From positions 1 through 61,246 of the forward strand of contig DATHYT010000007.1 of the NCBI GenBank assembly GCA_035459025.1: a stretch of DNA of 61,246 bases. The letters are read 5' to 3'. This document shows positions 54,878 to 61,246 of this stretch, piece by piece (position 1 is the stretch's first letter; each line of letters starts with the position of its first letter). A program made the position numbers and the translations under genes. This stretch comes from JAABQT01 sp035459025. Lineage in GTDB: Bacteria > Pseudomonadota > Gammaproteobacteria > Burkholderiales > SG8-39. The notes under the pieces are model-generated. The model had not been told where the DNA came from. It saw only the letters and a list, made by a program, of their open reading frames with translations, and made no database searches.

Positions 54878-56379
54878 CGACCGGGCCTGCGCGTGATGCG
54901 CTCGATGACGTAGTCGCCGTCCTTGTCCGGCTCGCCGCGCAGTTCGAACTGCACCTCATCGCCCTGCGCGAGCCCGTCGAGCTGCTTCGGATCGGCGAGC
55001 TTGAACTCCATGCGCATCGCCGGCCACTGCAGGGCGGGGATCGGCCCGTGATCGAGCTCGACGCGTGCTCCGGCGATCTCCAGCCCGGTGACCTTGCCGC
55101 GGCCGGTGTGCCGGTCACTGGCCGCCACGGGAGCGGGCTCGTCGCCCTCCAGCAGTCGCGCGGTCGCGGCCGACAGGCTTGCCTCCGAGTCGATCAGGAA
55201 CTGGCTGGAGAGCACGACCCGCTCGCCCGGCTTCAGCCCCTTCAGGATCTCCGAGCGCCCGCCACCCTCCTGGCCGACCTCGACGTCCGCGGCGCGAAAG
55301 TGTCCCTCGCCGAGCGCGAGGATCACCACGCTGCGTGTTCCGGTACGTATGAGCGCTTCGCTCGGTACGAGCACCTGCTCCCTGCCATTGCCGGAGGAAA
55401 AACGCAGCGTGGCGAACATGCCGGGCTTGAGCAGGCCCTCATGGTTGTCCAGCTCGATGCGCGTGCGCACGGTGCGCGTGGCTGCGCTCACCTCCGGCAA
55501 GATCGCGCCGACCTTGCCGCCGAACAGGTGGTCGGGGTAGGCAGGCACGCGCGCCTCGACCCTGCTGCCCGGCACCACCAGCCCCGCCTGCGCCTCGGGA
55601 ATCTCGGCGTTCACCCACACGGTGGAAAGGTCCACCAGGCGGTACAGCGTCTGGCCCGGTGCGACCGCCGCACCCTCGCGCACCCCGAGCTCGGCGATGA
55701 CGCCGGAGATGGGCGAGGCGAGCGTGAAGCGCTCGCGCACGCGCCGCTCACGCGTGATCGCCGCGATATCGGCCTCGCTCATGCCGAGCAGCACGAGGCG
55801 CTGGCGCGCGGCGCGGGCGAGCGCACGCGCCTCGGAGGCGTCGCTGGCGAGCAGCACCAGGTACTCCTCCTGCGCACCCGCCCACTCGGGTATCAGCAGT
55901 TCCACGAGGGGCGCGCCCTTCTTCACGGCATCGAGGGGCGCACGCGCGTGCAGCCGCTCCACGAACCCCGCCGCACGCGCCTGCATCTGCACCACGGCGC
56001 GCTCGTTCCACGCCACGGTGCCCACGGCGTCGAAGCGCCGCTCGAGGGCGCCGAGCGCCGCCTCGGCGGTGCGCACCCCGAGGTTCTGCACCACGCGCGG
56101 GTTGATGACCACCGTCCCCGCATCCCGCTCCGGCTCGGCGTACTTGGGCACGAGCTGCATGTCCATGAAGGGCGACTTGCCGGGCTGGTCGAACTTGTGC
56201 TGCGGATACATGGGATCGAACCAGTAGAGGACGCGCTTTTCCGGTGCGGCCTCCGGGTGGGGTACCGATGCCGCGCCGGCATGCGTCTCCGGGGCGCGGT
56301 ATTGTGCGATCTGGTAGCCGCCGTAGGCGCCTGCGGCAAGCGCAGTCGCGATGGCAAGGCCCAGCGTGGTCCTGTTCAT
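54874..56379 (-). CDS. cusB: Cu/Ag efflux membrane-fusion protein CusB with fused CusF-like domain
   Basis: A 501-residue periplasmic adaptor: N-terminal signal anchor, a heavy-metal-binding segment (YWFDPMYPQHKFDQPGKSPF, then MDMQLVPKY) with the Met ligands, the barrel-sandwich hybrid/alpha-hairpin region (LLIPEWAGAQEEYLVLLASD), beta-barrel (VPGSRVEARVPAYPDHLFGG) and a C-terminal CusF-like domain (GKVTGLEIAGARVELDHGPI; LQWPAMRMEFKLAD). CusF is a separate copper chaperone in E. coli; here it is part of the adaptor. No free cusF lies nearby. Confidence 0.93.
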   Translation of the reverse strand: MNRTTLGLAIATALAAGAYGGYQIAQYRAPETHAGAASVPHPEAAPEKRVLYWFDPMYPQHKFDQPGKSPFMDMQLVPKYAEPERDAGTVVINPRVVQNLGVRTAEAALGALERRFDAVGTVAWNERAVVQMQARAAGFVERLHARAPLDAVKKGAPLVELLIPEWAGAQEEYLVLLASDASEARALARAARQRLVLLGMSEADIAAITRERRVRERFTLASPISGVIAELGVREGAAVAPGQTLYRLVDLSTVWVNAEIPEAQAGLVVPGSRVEARVPAYPDHLFGGKVGAILPEVSAATRTVRTRIELDNHEGLLKPGMFATLRFSSGNGREQVLVPSEALIRTGTRSVVILALGEGHFRAADVEVGQEGGGRSEILKGLKPGERVVLSSQFLIDSEASLSAATARLLEGDEPAPVAASDRHTGRGKVTGLEIAGARVELDHGPIPALQWPAMRMEFKLADPKQLDGLAQGDEVQFELRGEPDKDGDYVIERITRRPGR

Positions 56380-57620
56380 GGCTGTCCTTCTTCTGCGAAG
56401 AGATACGTCAGGTTCGCCCAGGCGCGGCCGCGCTCGGCCTGCGCCTGGACCAGCTCGACCTCCATTTCGGTTACCGCGCCCTCGGACTCCAGCACCGGCG
56501 CAAGCTCGCCCCGGGCGCCGCGGAAGGCCGCGGCGGCGGCCGCGGCGCGCTCGCGCGCAAGTGGCAGCAGGGTGCGCTCCAGACGCTCAATGCGCCGCGT
56601 CGCCGCGCCGTAGTCCGCAATCCAACCGCGCAGCTCGGCCTCTCGCACGCGCCGCTCGTCGGCACGCATTGCGCGCGCCTGCTCGAGCTCGGCGAGGCGC
56701 GAGGCGACGTCGCGATCCTGGCGGCGGCCCGCCCACCAGGGCAGCTCGAAGGTCGCCATCACGCTCACCATGTTGTCGAACGACGGCCGTCGCTGCGCGT
56801 AGCCGAGCTCGAGCGCCCAATCCGCCTTCTTCGCGCTGCGCGCGAGGTCCACCTCCGCGCGCGCCAGCGCCTCGCGCTGCTCGGACGTGCGCAGCGCCGG
56901 GTGGCGCTCGAGACGCGCCAGCATCTGCTCCGGGGCCTCGGCAAGGCGCGCCGTATCCGGCGCGGGCGCAAACTCGCGGCGCGCGACCTCGCCGATCCAG
57001 ATCCCGAGCGCAAGGCGTGCGCGCTCGAGCTGGCGCTCCTGCTCGATCACGCGCAGGCGATTGGTCTCGAGCGCCTGCTGCAGCATGAAGCCGTCAGCTG
57101 CTCCCTGGCGACCGCGTGCGATGGCCGCCGCAATCGCGTCGGCCTGCAGCCGGAACTGCCGGCCGCGACGCTCAAGCGCTTCGCGCGTGCGCTCGGCGTA
57201 GTACGCATCGAGCCAGGCGACGGCGATCTCGCGCCGCAGCGCGGAGACCTGCGCGTGCACACTCGCGCCCTCGAGCTCGTGCAGCCGCACCGCCCGGGCG
57301 TTACGCGCGGCGCGCTTGTCGGCGTTCGGGAACTCCTGCATCAGGCCGACGCTGCGCATGGTCATGAAGTCCCGGTCGTAGCGCAGCCGGTCCTCGCCGG
57401 TTACGGGGAGGTTCTCCAGCCCGAGGCGCAACTTCGGGTCGGGCAGCTCCCCGGCGCGGCCGACCTGCTCGGCCGCTGCGCTCGCGGCGAAGCGCTGGGC
57501 GCTGAGGCGCGGCGACTGGGTCTCGCCGAGGCGCAGCGCCTCTTGCAGCGACAAGGATTGGGCGAGGGCCGGCGCCGCCGCGAGCGCGCAGCACGCCGTG
57601 ATGAACAGAGACGAGCGCAT
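56376..57620 (-). CDS. cusC: CusC-like outer-membrane efflux protein (TolC family)
   Basis: A 414-residue TolC-family protein with a signal peptide ending ALAQ, two outer-membrane-factor repeats rich in coiled-coil helix (LSLQEALRLGETQSPRLSAQ; later DVASRLAELEQARAMRADER) and FELPWWAGRRQDRDVASRLA in place of the usual PLF motif. It forms the exit duct for CusBA. The ATG overlap with cusB (4 nt) supports the operon order cusC, cusB, cusA. Substrate class is taken from CusA. Confidence 0.9.
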   Translation of the reverse strand: MRSSLFITACCALAAAPALAQSLSLQEALRLGETQSPRLSAQRFAASAAAEQVGRAGELPDPKLRLGLENLPVTGEDRLRYDRDFMTMRSVGLMQEFPNADKRAARNARAVRLHELEGASVHAQVSALRREIAVAWLDAYYAERTREALERRGRQFRLQADAIAAAIARGRQGAADGFMLQQALETNRLRVIEQERQLERARLALGIWIGEVARREFAPAPDTARLAEAPEQMLARLERHPALRTSEQREALARAEVDLARSAKKADWALELGYAQRRPSFDNMVSVMATFELPWWAGRRQDRDVASRLAELEQARAMRADERRVREAELRGWIADYGAATRRIERLERTLLPLARERAAAAAAAFRGARGELAPVLESEGAVTEMEVELVQAQAERGRAWANLTYLFAEEGQP

Positions 57621-57711
57621 TCCGATTCTCCTTGCAACGTTGCGGATCGCAGCCCGCGCCGCGACCCGAAGGACGAAACGTCATTTGGCCGCCTGGCGGC
57701 GGCCGGGAGAA

Positions 57712-58098
57712 TCAGACCAGGAAGGAGTGCAATTGGATGCGCTTCGGAACGCTCGCCACAGGCGGCATCTGCGCGCGGCGCCGCCAAGTGACGCGCTGCT
57801 GCGCTCGCGGCCGCACCAGTGTAGGAGCCGGGGCGGCCACGTGGGCGATGCCGGCTGCGGCGCCGGACAGCTGCAGGCCGGACGTGCAATGGGCCACGCA
57901 GCGGTTCGCAAAGAGCGGGCCGAACTCCGTCATCGCGGTGCCACAGTCACAGGGTGCGGAGGTCTTCGCGGCCAGGACGTCGCTGATCGTGCCGCGCTCC
58001 ATCGAGCAGGCCGCGAGCGAAACGCTCGCCTGCGCGAAGCCGAGCGCGCCCAGCGTCAGGACGGCGATCCACATCCTCAGCGTTCGTGTCAGGCGCAT
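57712..58098 (-). CDS. Small Cys-rich exported protein upstream of cusCBA
   Basis: A 128-residue protein with a signal peptide (LTRTLRMWIAVLTLGALGFA) and five cysteines in SLAACSMERG, APCDCGTA and FANRCVAHC, followed by a Pro/Arg-rich tail. Cys-rich small exported proteins precede cus/cop operons in Burkholderiales and are often annotated only as hypothetical. A periplasmic copper or silver buffer or sensor is a reasonable inference. It overlaps the upstream methyltransferase gene by 10 nt and lies 91 nt before cusC. Confidence 0.72.
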   Translation of the reverse strand: MRLTRTLRMWIAVLTLGALGFAQASVSLAACSMERGTISDVLAAKTSAPCDCGTAMTEFGPLFANRCVAHCTSGLQLSGAAAGIAHVAAPAPTLVRPRAQQRVTWRRRAQMPPVASVPKRIQLHSFLV

Positions 58099-58754
58099 AG
58101 CGGGGCGGCGATACTAGCACGCCCGGCGGCGATCCCCGGGTAGCTGCCGCCGCCGATATAGCCGCTCCCAAGATAGGTCACTCGGGCGACAGTGAAATCG
58201 GGAACGAACTCCGCAAGCAGGCGCCAGGGCCGCTCAAGCCCCTCAAGCGTGCTCACGTAGTCGCGGATGCGCCAGCGCACCCAGAAGTTGAGAAACGACA
58301 GCCAGCGCGGATAGAGCTTGGCCCCGACCGATGCCACGCGCGCACCGGGCCGCGCCGCGGCAAAGACATTGGCCAGCGCCGCGGGCGATTGCAGCACGTC
58401 GTGCGCGAAGCTGAAGAGCACGGCATCGACAGGCCCCGCGATGCGAGCGTTCTCCACGGGCGCTTCGAGCAGGACCACGTTGCCCAGCCCCAGCGCGGCG
58501 CATCTCTGGCGCGCAATCGCGATCATCTCGGCGCTCTGCTCGACCCCGATGACCCGTCCGCCGGGACCCACCGCCCGCGCCAGCGGCGCAAGCGCCGACC
58601 CGGTACCGCAGGCCGCGTCGAGCACGGTTTCGCCCGGCCGCAGCCGCAGCAAGTCGATCGCGCGCCGGCGCTTGCGCTCGATGCCGTGCGTCGCCGCGTC
58701 GTAGCCGCGCGCGAGACGGCGATAGCGCGACAGTGCGAGGGCACGATCCGGCAT
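58089..58754 (-). CDS. Class I SAM-dependent methyltransferase (UbiE/phospholipid methyltransferase-like)
   Basis: A 221-residue methyltransferase. Motif I is TVLDAACGTGSALAPLARAV, then GGRVIGVEQSAEMIAIARQR and a motif IV region DAVLFSFAHDVLQSPAALAN. The opening YRRLARGYDAATHGIERKRR is typical of the UbiE/PmtA-like group methylating lipids or quinones. No partner defines the substrate. The start is a clear ATG 61 nt after the anti-sigma-like gene; the end overlaps the Cys-rich gene by 10 nt. Confidence 0.82.
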   Translation of the reverse strand: MPDRALALSRYRRLARGYDAATHGIERKRRRAIDLLRLRPGETVLDAACGTGSALAPLARAVGPGGRVIGVEQSAEMIAIARQRCAALGLGNVVLLEAPVENARIAGPVDAVLFSFAHDVLQSPAALANVFAAARPGARVASVGAKLYPRWLSFLNFWVRWRIRDYVSTLEGLERPWRLLAEFVPDFTVARVTYLGSGYIGGGSYPGIAAGRASIAAPLCA

Positions 58755-58815
58755 GCTCGCTACGCCGTCCCGGTGCTATTGGCTGGCGCGGAGACCGGCC
58801 GCACGGCGGACCAGC

Positions 58816-59472
58816 TCAAGCCGATTTCAGCAGCGTTTCGGCGCATTGCACGCTTCTCAGCGAATCGCCGATGATGACGACCGTACCCCTGCCCGCCGGC
58901 AGCACCGCGGCGTTGAACCCGTAAGCGGCGCCGGCCGCGCGGGATGCGCTCGCGTGATCGGGGATCAACAGCAGCGTGAGCTTGCCGAACGGCGTCCTGA
59001 CCAGGAGGTGGTGCGCCGCACCGGCGGCGAGAGGATAGACGCAGCGCATCTCGCCGAGCGCTCGCGGCAGCGATACGCCCATGTCGCGCGCCGCGGCTGC
59101 CGGCACGTTCCAGTCCGTCGGTGCGGCGTCCGCAATGGACTGCGCTTCCTCGAACATCACGAAATCGATGCCCGTGAGGGCAAGCGCATCGTCGCGCGGC
59201 CAGACGACGGCGAGGGCAACCGCGACCACGACGCTCGCGGCGTGCGCCAGCCAGCGCACCCTGGCGCCCGTCGCTCGCGCACGCCGGAGGACGCGATCCT
59301 GCAGGCCTTCGGGTACCGCGACGTGCAGCGCGCGGTCGAGCTCGTCTTCATCCTCCAGACTTCGCGTCAGGAACTCCCGGCACGCCGCGCAACCGGCGGC
59401 ATGGGCCTCGGCTACGGCGCCGGGCCGGCGCGGGTCGGACAGCACCGTCCGGCGGAATTCGAGGCAGTCCAT
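58816..59472 (-). CDS. DUF3379-like anti-sigma-factor-type protein with zinc-finger domain
   Basis: A 218-residue protein: N-terminal zinc-associated anti-sigma motif (H-x3-C-x2-C in EAHAAGCAACREFL), a single membrane helix (LAHAASVVVAVALAVVWP) and a periplasmic domain ending GRGTVVIIGDSLRSVQCAET. This resembles DUF3379, normally encoded directly after an ECF sigma factor. No sigma gene is present on either side in this window, so its partner must be elsewhere or lost. Confidence 0.8.
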   Translation of the reverse strand: MDCLEFRRTVLSDPRRPGAVAEAHAAGCAACREFLTRSLEDEDELDRALHVAVPEGLQDRVLRRARATGARVRWLAHAASVVVAVALAVVWPRDDALALTGIDFVMFEEAQSIADAAPTDWNVPAAAARDMGVSLPRALGEMRCVYPLAAGAAHHLLVRTPFGKLTLLLIPDHASASRAAGAAYGFNAAVLPAGRGTVVIIGDSLRSVQCAETLLKSA

Positions 59473-59508
59473 GCGGCAAAGACGATAAACCTTCCAGCGA
59501 CTATAACG

Positions 59509-60279
59509 TCAAGCGCGCTCGCGCGGCGAGAGCGGCATGCGCGGAATGAATGCCGGCACGCGCGCGGCGTACGCCGCGAACGCGCTGGCAAAGCGCGCTT
59601 CGAGGTCCCGGTCCTCCCGTCGCGCCTGCCGCACGTACATGAGGACGAGCAGGGGTGCCATCGCCAGGGTCAGGATCGTCGGCCACTGAACGACGAGCGC
59701 GACGACGACCAGAATCAGGCCAAGGTACTGGGGGTGGCGCATGAGGCGGTAGAGCCCCGAGGTTCGCAGCTCGTCTCGCGCGCCGTACACCTGCGCCCAG
59801 CCCACCGCGACCAGGGCTGCGCCGAGGGCGATGAGCGCCATGCTGACGATCATGACAAGGCGCGCGCCGGCGGCGAGCGGCACCAGGCCCGCGCGGTCGA
59901 GGACATAGGCCCAGAGATGGCTCTCGTTCATGCCGAAGTCGAGCGCCCGGAGATCGAGAAGTGGCGCGATGACATAGATCGTGAGGGGGATGCCGAACAT
60001 CTCCACGAAGAGCGATATCAGGAACGCCGAGTACATGCCGGCGTTGCGCCACTGCATGCCGCCTCGCGGCCAGGCGAACCCGAGCACAAATGCGAGGAAC
60101 ACCGCGCTCACGATGAACGCGTCCCTCCAGTTTCCGTACCAGGCGTCGAAGCCGAGGCTGTGCTCCATGGGCGGCATCGTCAGCTGTACTAGAAACAGCC
60201 AGACCCAGAAGCCGATGGCGGCGAGCGCGATCAGCCAGCGCGCCCAGCGCCGCGCTATGGTTCTCGGAGAACCTTGCAT
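59509..60279 (-). CDS. Isoprenylcysteine/phospholipid methyltransferase-fold membrane protein
   Basis: A 256-residue membrane protein with about six hydrophobic segments (WLIALAAIGFWVWLFLVQLT; AFIVSAVFLAFVLGFAWP; AGMYSAFLISLFVEMFGIPL) and the C-terminal signature ELRTSGLYRLMRHPQYLGLI with EARFASAFAAYAARVPAFIP, characteristic of the ICMT/PEMT methyltransferase fold. Substrate unknown. The start MQGSPRTIARRW was chosen over a codon 36 nt upstream. It lies 36 nt upstream of the anti-sigma-like gene. Confidence 0.82.
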   Translation of the reverse strand: MQGSPRTIARRWARWLIALAAIGFWVWLFLVQLTMPPMEHSLGFDAWYGNWRDAFIVSAVFLAFVLGFAWPRGGMQWRNAGMYSAFLISLFVEMFGIPLTIYVIAPLLDLRALDFGMNESHLWAYVLDRAGLVPLAAGARLVMIVSMALIALGAALVAVGWAQVYGARDELRTSGLYRLMRHPQYLGLILVVVALVVQWPTILTLAMAPLLVLMYVRQARREDRDLEARFASAFAAYAARVPAFIPRMPLSPRERA

Positions 60280-60413
60280 GTCCTTCCCTGCTACGAGACA
60301 AGCAGCGAGTCGCAAAGTTTCACCGCTGCGGGCTTGGCCTTGCAGCGGCCGGAACCATAATACCCGCGCCCTGGCGTCCGCGTGTTTGCACTGCTCGCGG
60401 CGAGGCGCGCCCT

Positions 60414-60517
60414 TCAGAACCAGACGCGCAGGCCCGCGGCAAACAGCGCTAGGGGCGCGAGCGCCAGAAAGAAGATCGGCGCCCTGAGGGCGCCGACGCC
60501 TCGTGCGGCCCCCGCAT
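60414..60517 (-). other. Possible frameshifted small membrane-protein ORF after yccA
   Basis: An ATG follows the yccA stop directly (TAGATG). In the frame as given it ends after 22 codons, but adding one G to the run of five G at 60513-60509 would give 34 residues ending RAPIFFLALAPLALFAAGL and VWF-stop, a convincing single membrane helix. This is either a real small gene with a homopolymer shift or chance hydrophobic coding; a terminator hairpin lies in the same stretch. Confidence 0.3.
60466..60496 (-). terminator. Candidate terminator downstream of the YccA-family gene
   Basis: Perfect 9-bp stem TCGGCGCCC / GGGCGCCGA with a 3-nt loop, followed on the minus strand by a T-rich tract (TCTTCTTTCT). 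It lies 22 nt past the stop codon. Confidence 0.55.
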
Positions 60518-61246
60518 CTATTCGCGCTGGCCGGAGAGCGCCATCAGCAGGTAGAGCAGGTTGGCGAAGATGTTGAACAGGCTCATGTACACGCCCGTGG
60601 TCGCCATCACGTAGTTGGTCTCGCCGCCGCGGATGATGCGCTGCAGGTCATACAGCAGGAACAGCGAGAACACCACGATCACCAGCGTCGAGATGGTGAG
60701 CGCCAGCGCCGGGATCTGCAGGAACATGTTGGCGATCATCGCCGCCAGCAGCGCGAGCATGCCGACGAACAGGAACTTGCCCATGAAGCTGAAGTCGCGC
60801 TTGGTGGTCGACGCGATCGCGCCCATGACGGCGAAGATCGCACCGGTGCCGACCGCGGCATAGCCGACCAGCGCCATGCCGTTCTTGAGCGACAGCGCGA
60901 CGTTCAGGATCGGCCCCAGCCACCAGCCCAGCATCCCGGTCATGAGCAGGAGCAGGGCGACGCCCACGCCGCTGTTGCGGTTCCTGGCGATGCCGAATTG
61001 CAGGCCGATCACCGCCGCGAGCATGATGATCGTGCTCAGGATCGGGCTGCCCATGATGACGCCCGCCGTCGCCATGCCGATATAGGCGCCGACGATGGTC
61101 GGGACCATGGTCAGGGCGAGCAGCAGGTAGGTGTTGCGCAGGACCTTCTGCGCACTGGCCGATACCCCCACATCGGACGTAAAGGGCGCGCTGGCGCGGC
61201 CCGGGCTGCGTTCGTTGGTCGGGATCGGCTTCAGTTCAGGTTGCAT
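60518..61246 (-). CDS. yccA: Bax inhibitor-1 / YccA family membrane protein
   Basis: A 242-residue TMBIM-family protein with seven hydrophobic segments (NTYLLLALTMVPTIVGAYIG; STIIMLAAVIGLQFGIARNR; LALTISTLVIVVFSLFLLYD). The conserved acid-containing end is LYDLQRIIRGGETNYVMATT followed by YMSLFNIFANLLYLLMALSG. E. coli YccA modulates the FtsH protease; other members leak Ca. The ATG sits exactly at the window edge, and its length suggests it is complete. Confidence 0.93.
   Translation of the reverse strand: MQPELKPIPTNERSPGRASAPFTSDVGVSASAQKVLRNTYLLLALTMVPTIVGAYIGMATAGVIMGSPILSTIIMLAAVIGLQFGIARNRNSGVGVALLLLMTGMLGWWLGPILNVALSLKNGMALVGYAAVGTGAIFAVMGAIASTTKRDFSFMGKFLFVGMLALLAAMIANMFLQIPALALTISTLVIVVFSLFLLYDLQRIIRGGETNYVMATTGVYMSLFNIFANLLYLLMALSGQRE

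Noticed and set aside
51995..54913. 972-codon plus-strand frame opposite cusA
   Set aside because: Composition is almost wholly Arg, Ala, His, Gly and Asp, with no motifs; cusA on the other strand is certain.
57687..57704. Hairpin GGCCGCC/GGCGGCC between the Cys-rich gene and cusC
   Set aside because: Perfect stem but no T tract on the minus strand, so I do not call a terminator; such GC stems are expected by chance here.

Overview
The window is about 61 kb of very GC-rich, densely packed DNA. It looks like a chromosomal segment of a betaproteobacterium, probably an uncultured or little-studied Burkholderiales-type lineage. The grounds are a Bug-family solute-binding protein, a liv cassette flanked by acyl-CoA ligases, a tandem glycine riboswitch before gcvTHP, a TamA-TamB pair, a liu leucine-degradation operon, and high-GC codon use throughout. 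I see no insertion sequence, prophage, CRISPR array, rRNA or tRNA.

Layout. (1) 1-4134 (+): end of a leucine-degradation operon (liuC partial, liuD, liuE), then a DUF1289 protein and a DsbA-like HCCA isomerase. A lipoprotein follows. (2) 4976-13226 (-): acyl-CoA ligase, livG, livH, livM, livK, livF and a PaaK-like ligase. This looks like uptake and CoA activation of an acid or amino acid; livK appears to have its own promoter and terminator. (3) 13326-18517 (+): tamA and tamB. (4) 18542-20388 (+): alpha/beta hydrolase coupled to a Bug protein. (5) 20821-26578 (+): tandem glycine riboswitch, gcvT, gcvH, gcvP and an enolase-superfamily enzyme. (6) 26646-29019: CinA amidase, pyrophosphatase, and a PQQ-type sugar dehydrogenase.

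(7) 29031-38737 (-): the most striking region. Eleven genes, nearly all overlapping by 1-4 nt, start with a CarH/LitR-type MerR-B12 photoreceptor regulator. They continue through two Cfa-like methyltransferases, a DUF2878 membrane protein, a DUF1295 membrane protein, a secreted DUF6134-like protein, a lipocalin, a fatty-acid desaturase, a flavin amine-oxidase-like protein and DUF1365, and end in a class III nucleotide cyclase. I read this as a light- or singlet-oxygen-responsive membrane-lipid remodelling operon with an added second-messenger enzyme.

(8) 38885-45491: thioesterase, acyl-CoA-dehydrogenase-like flavoenzyme, fused isobutyryl-CoA mutase (icmF) behind a LiuR-like palindrome, a histidine kinase whose phospho-acceptor His is Gln, and an unknown basic protein. 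(9) 45531-58098: a metal region. It holds a CDF transporter with an internally deleted MerR, a His-rich EamA transporter, an HExxH protein, a merR remnant next to merT, merP and a GDCCVFCSYG protein (no merA), a flavoprotein-SelD fusion, and cusCBA with a 33-codon downstream ORF and a Cys-rich upstream protein. (10) 58089-61246 (-): SAM methyltransferase, zinc-finger anti-sigma-like protein without a sigma factor, membrane methyltransferase, a possibly frameshifted small membrane ORF, and a Bax-inhibitor-1/YccA protein.

Function calls come from reading protein motifs by eye. No database search was run, so family names are recognition-based and fine substrate assignments are inference.
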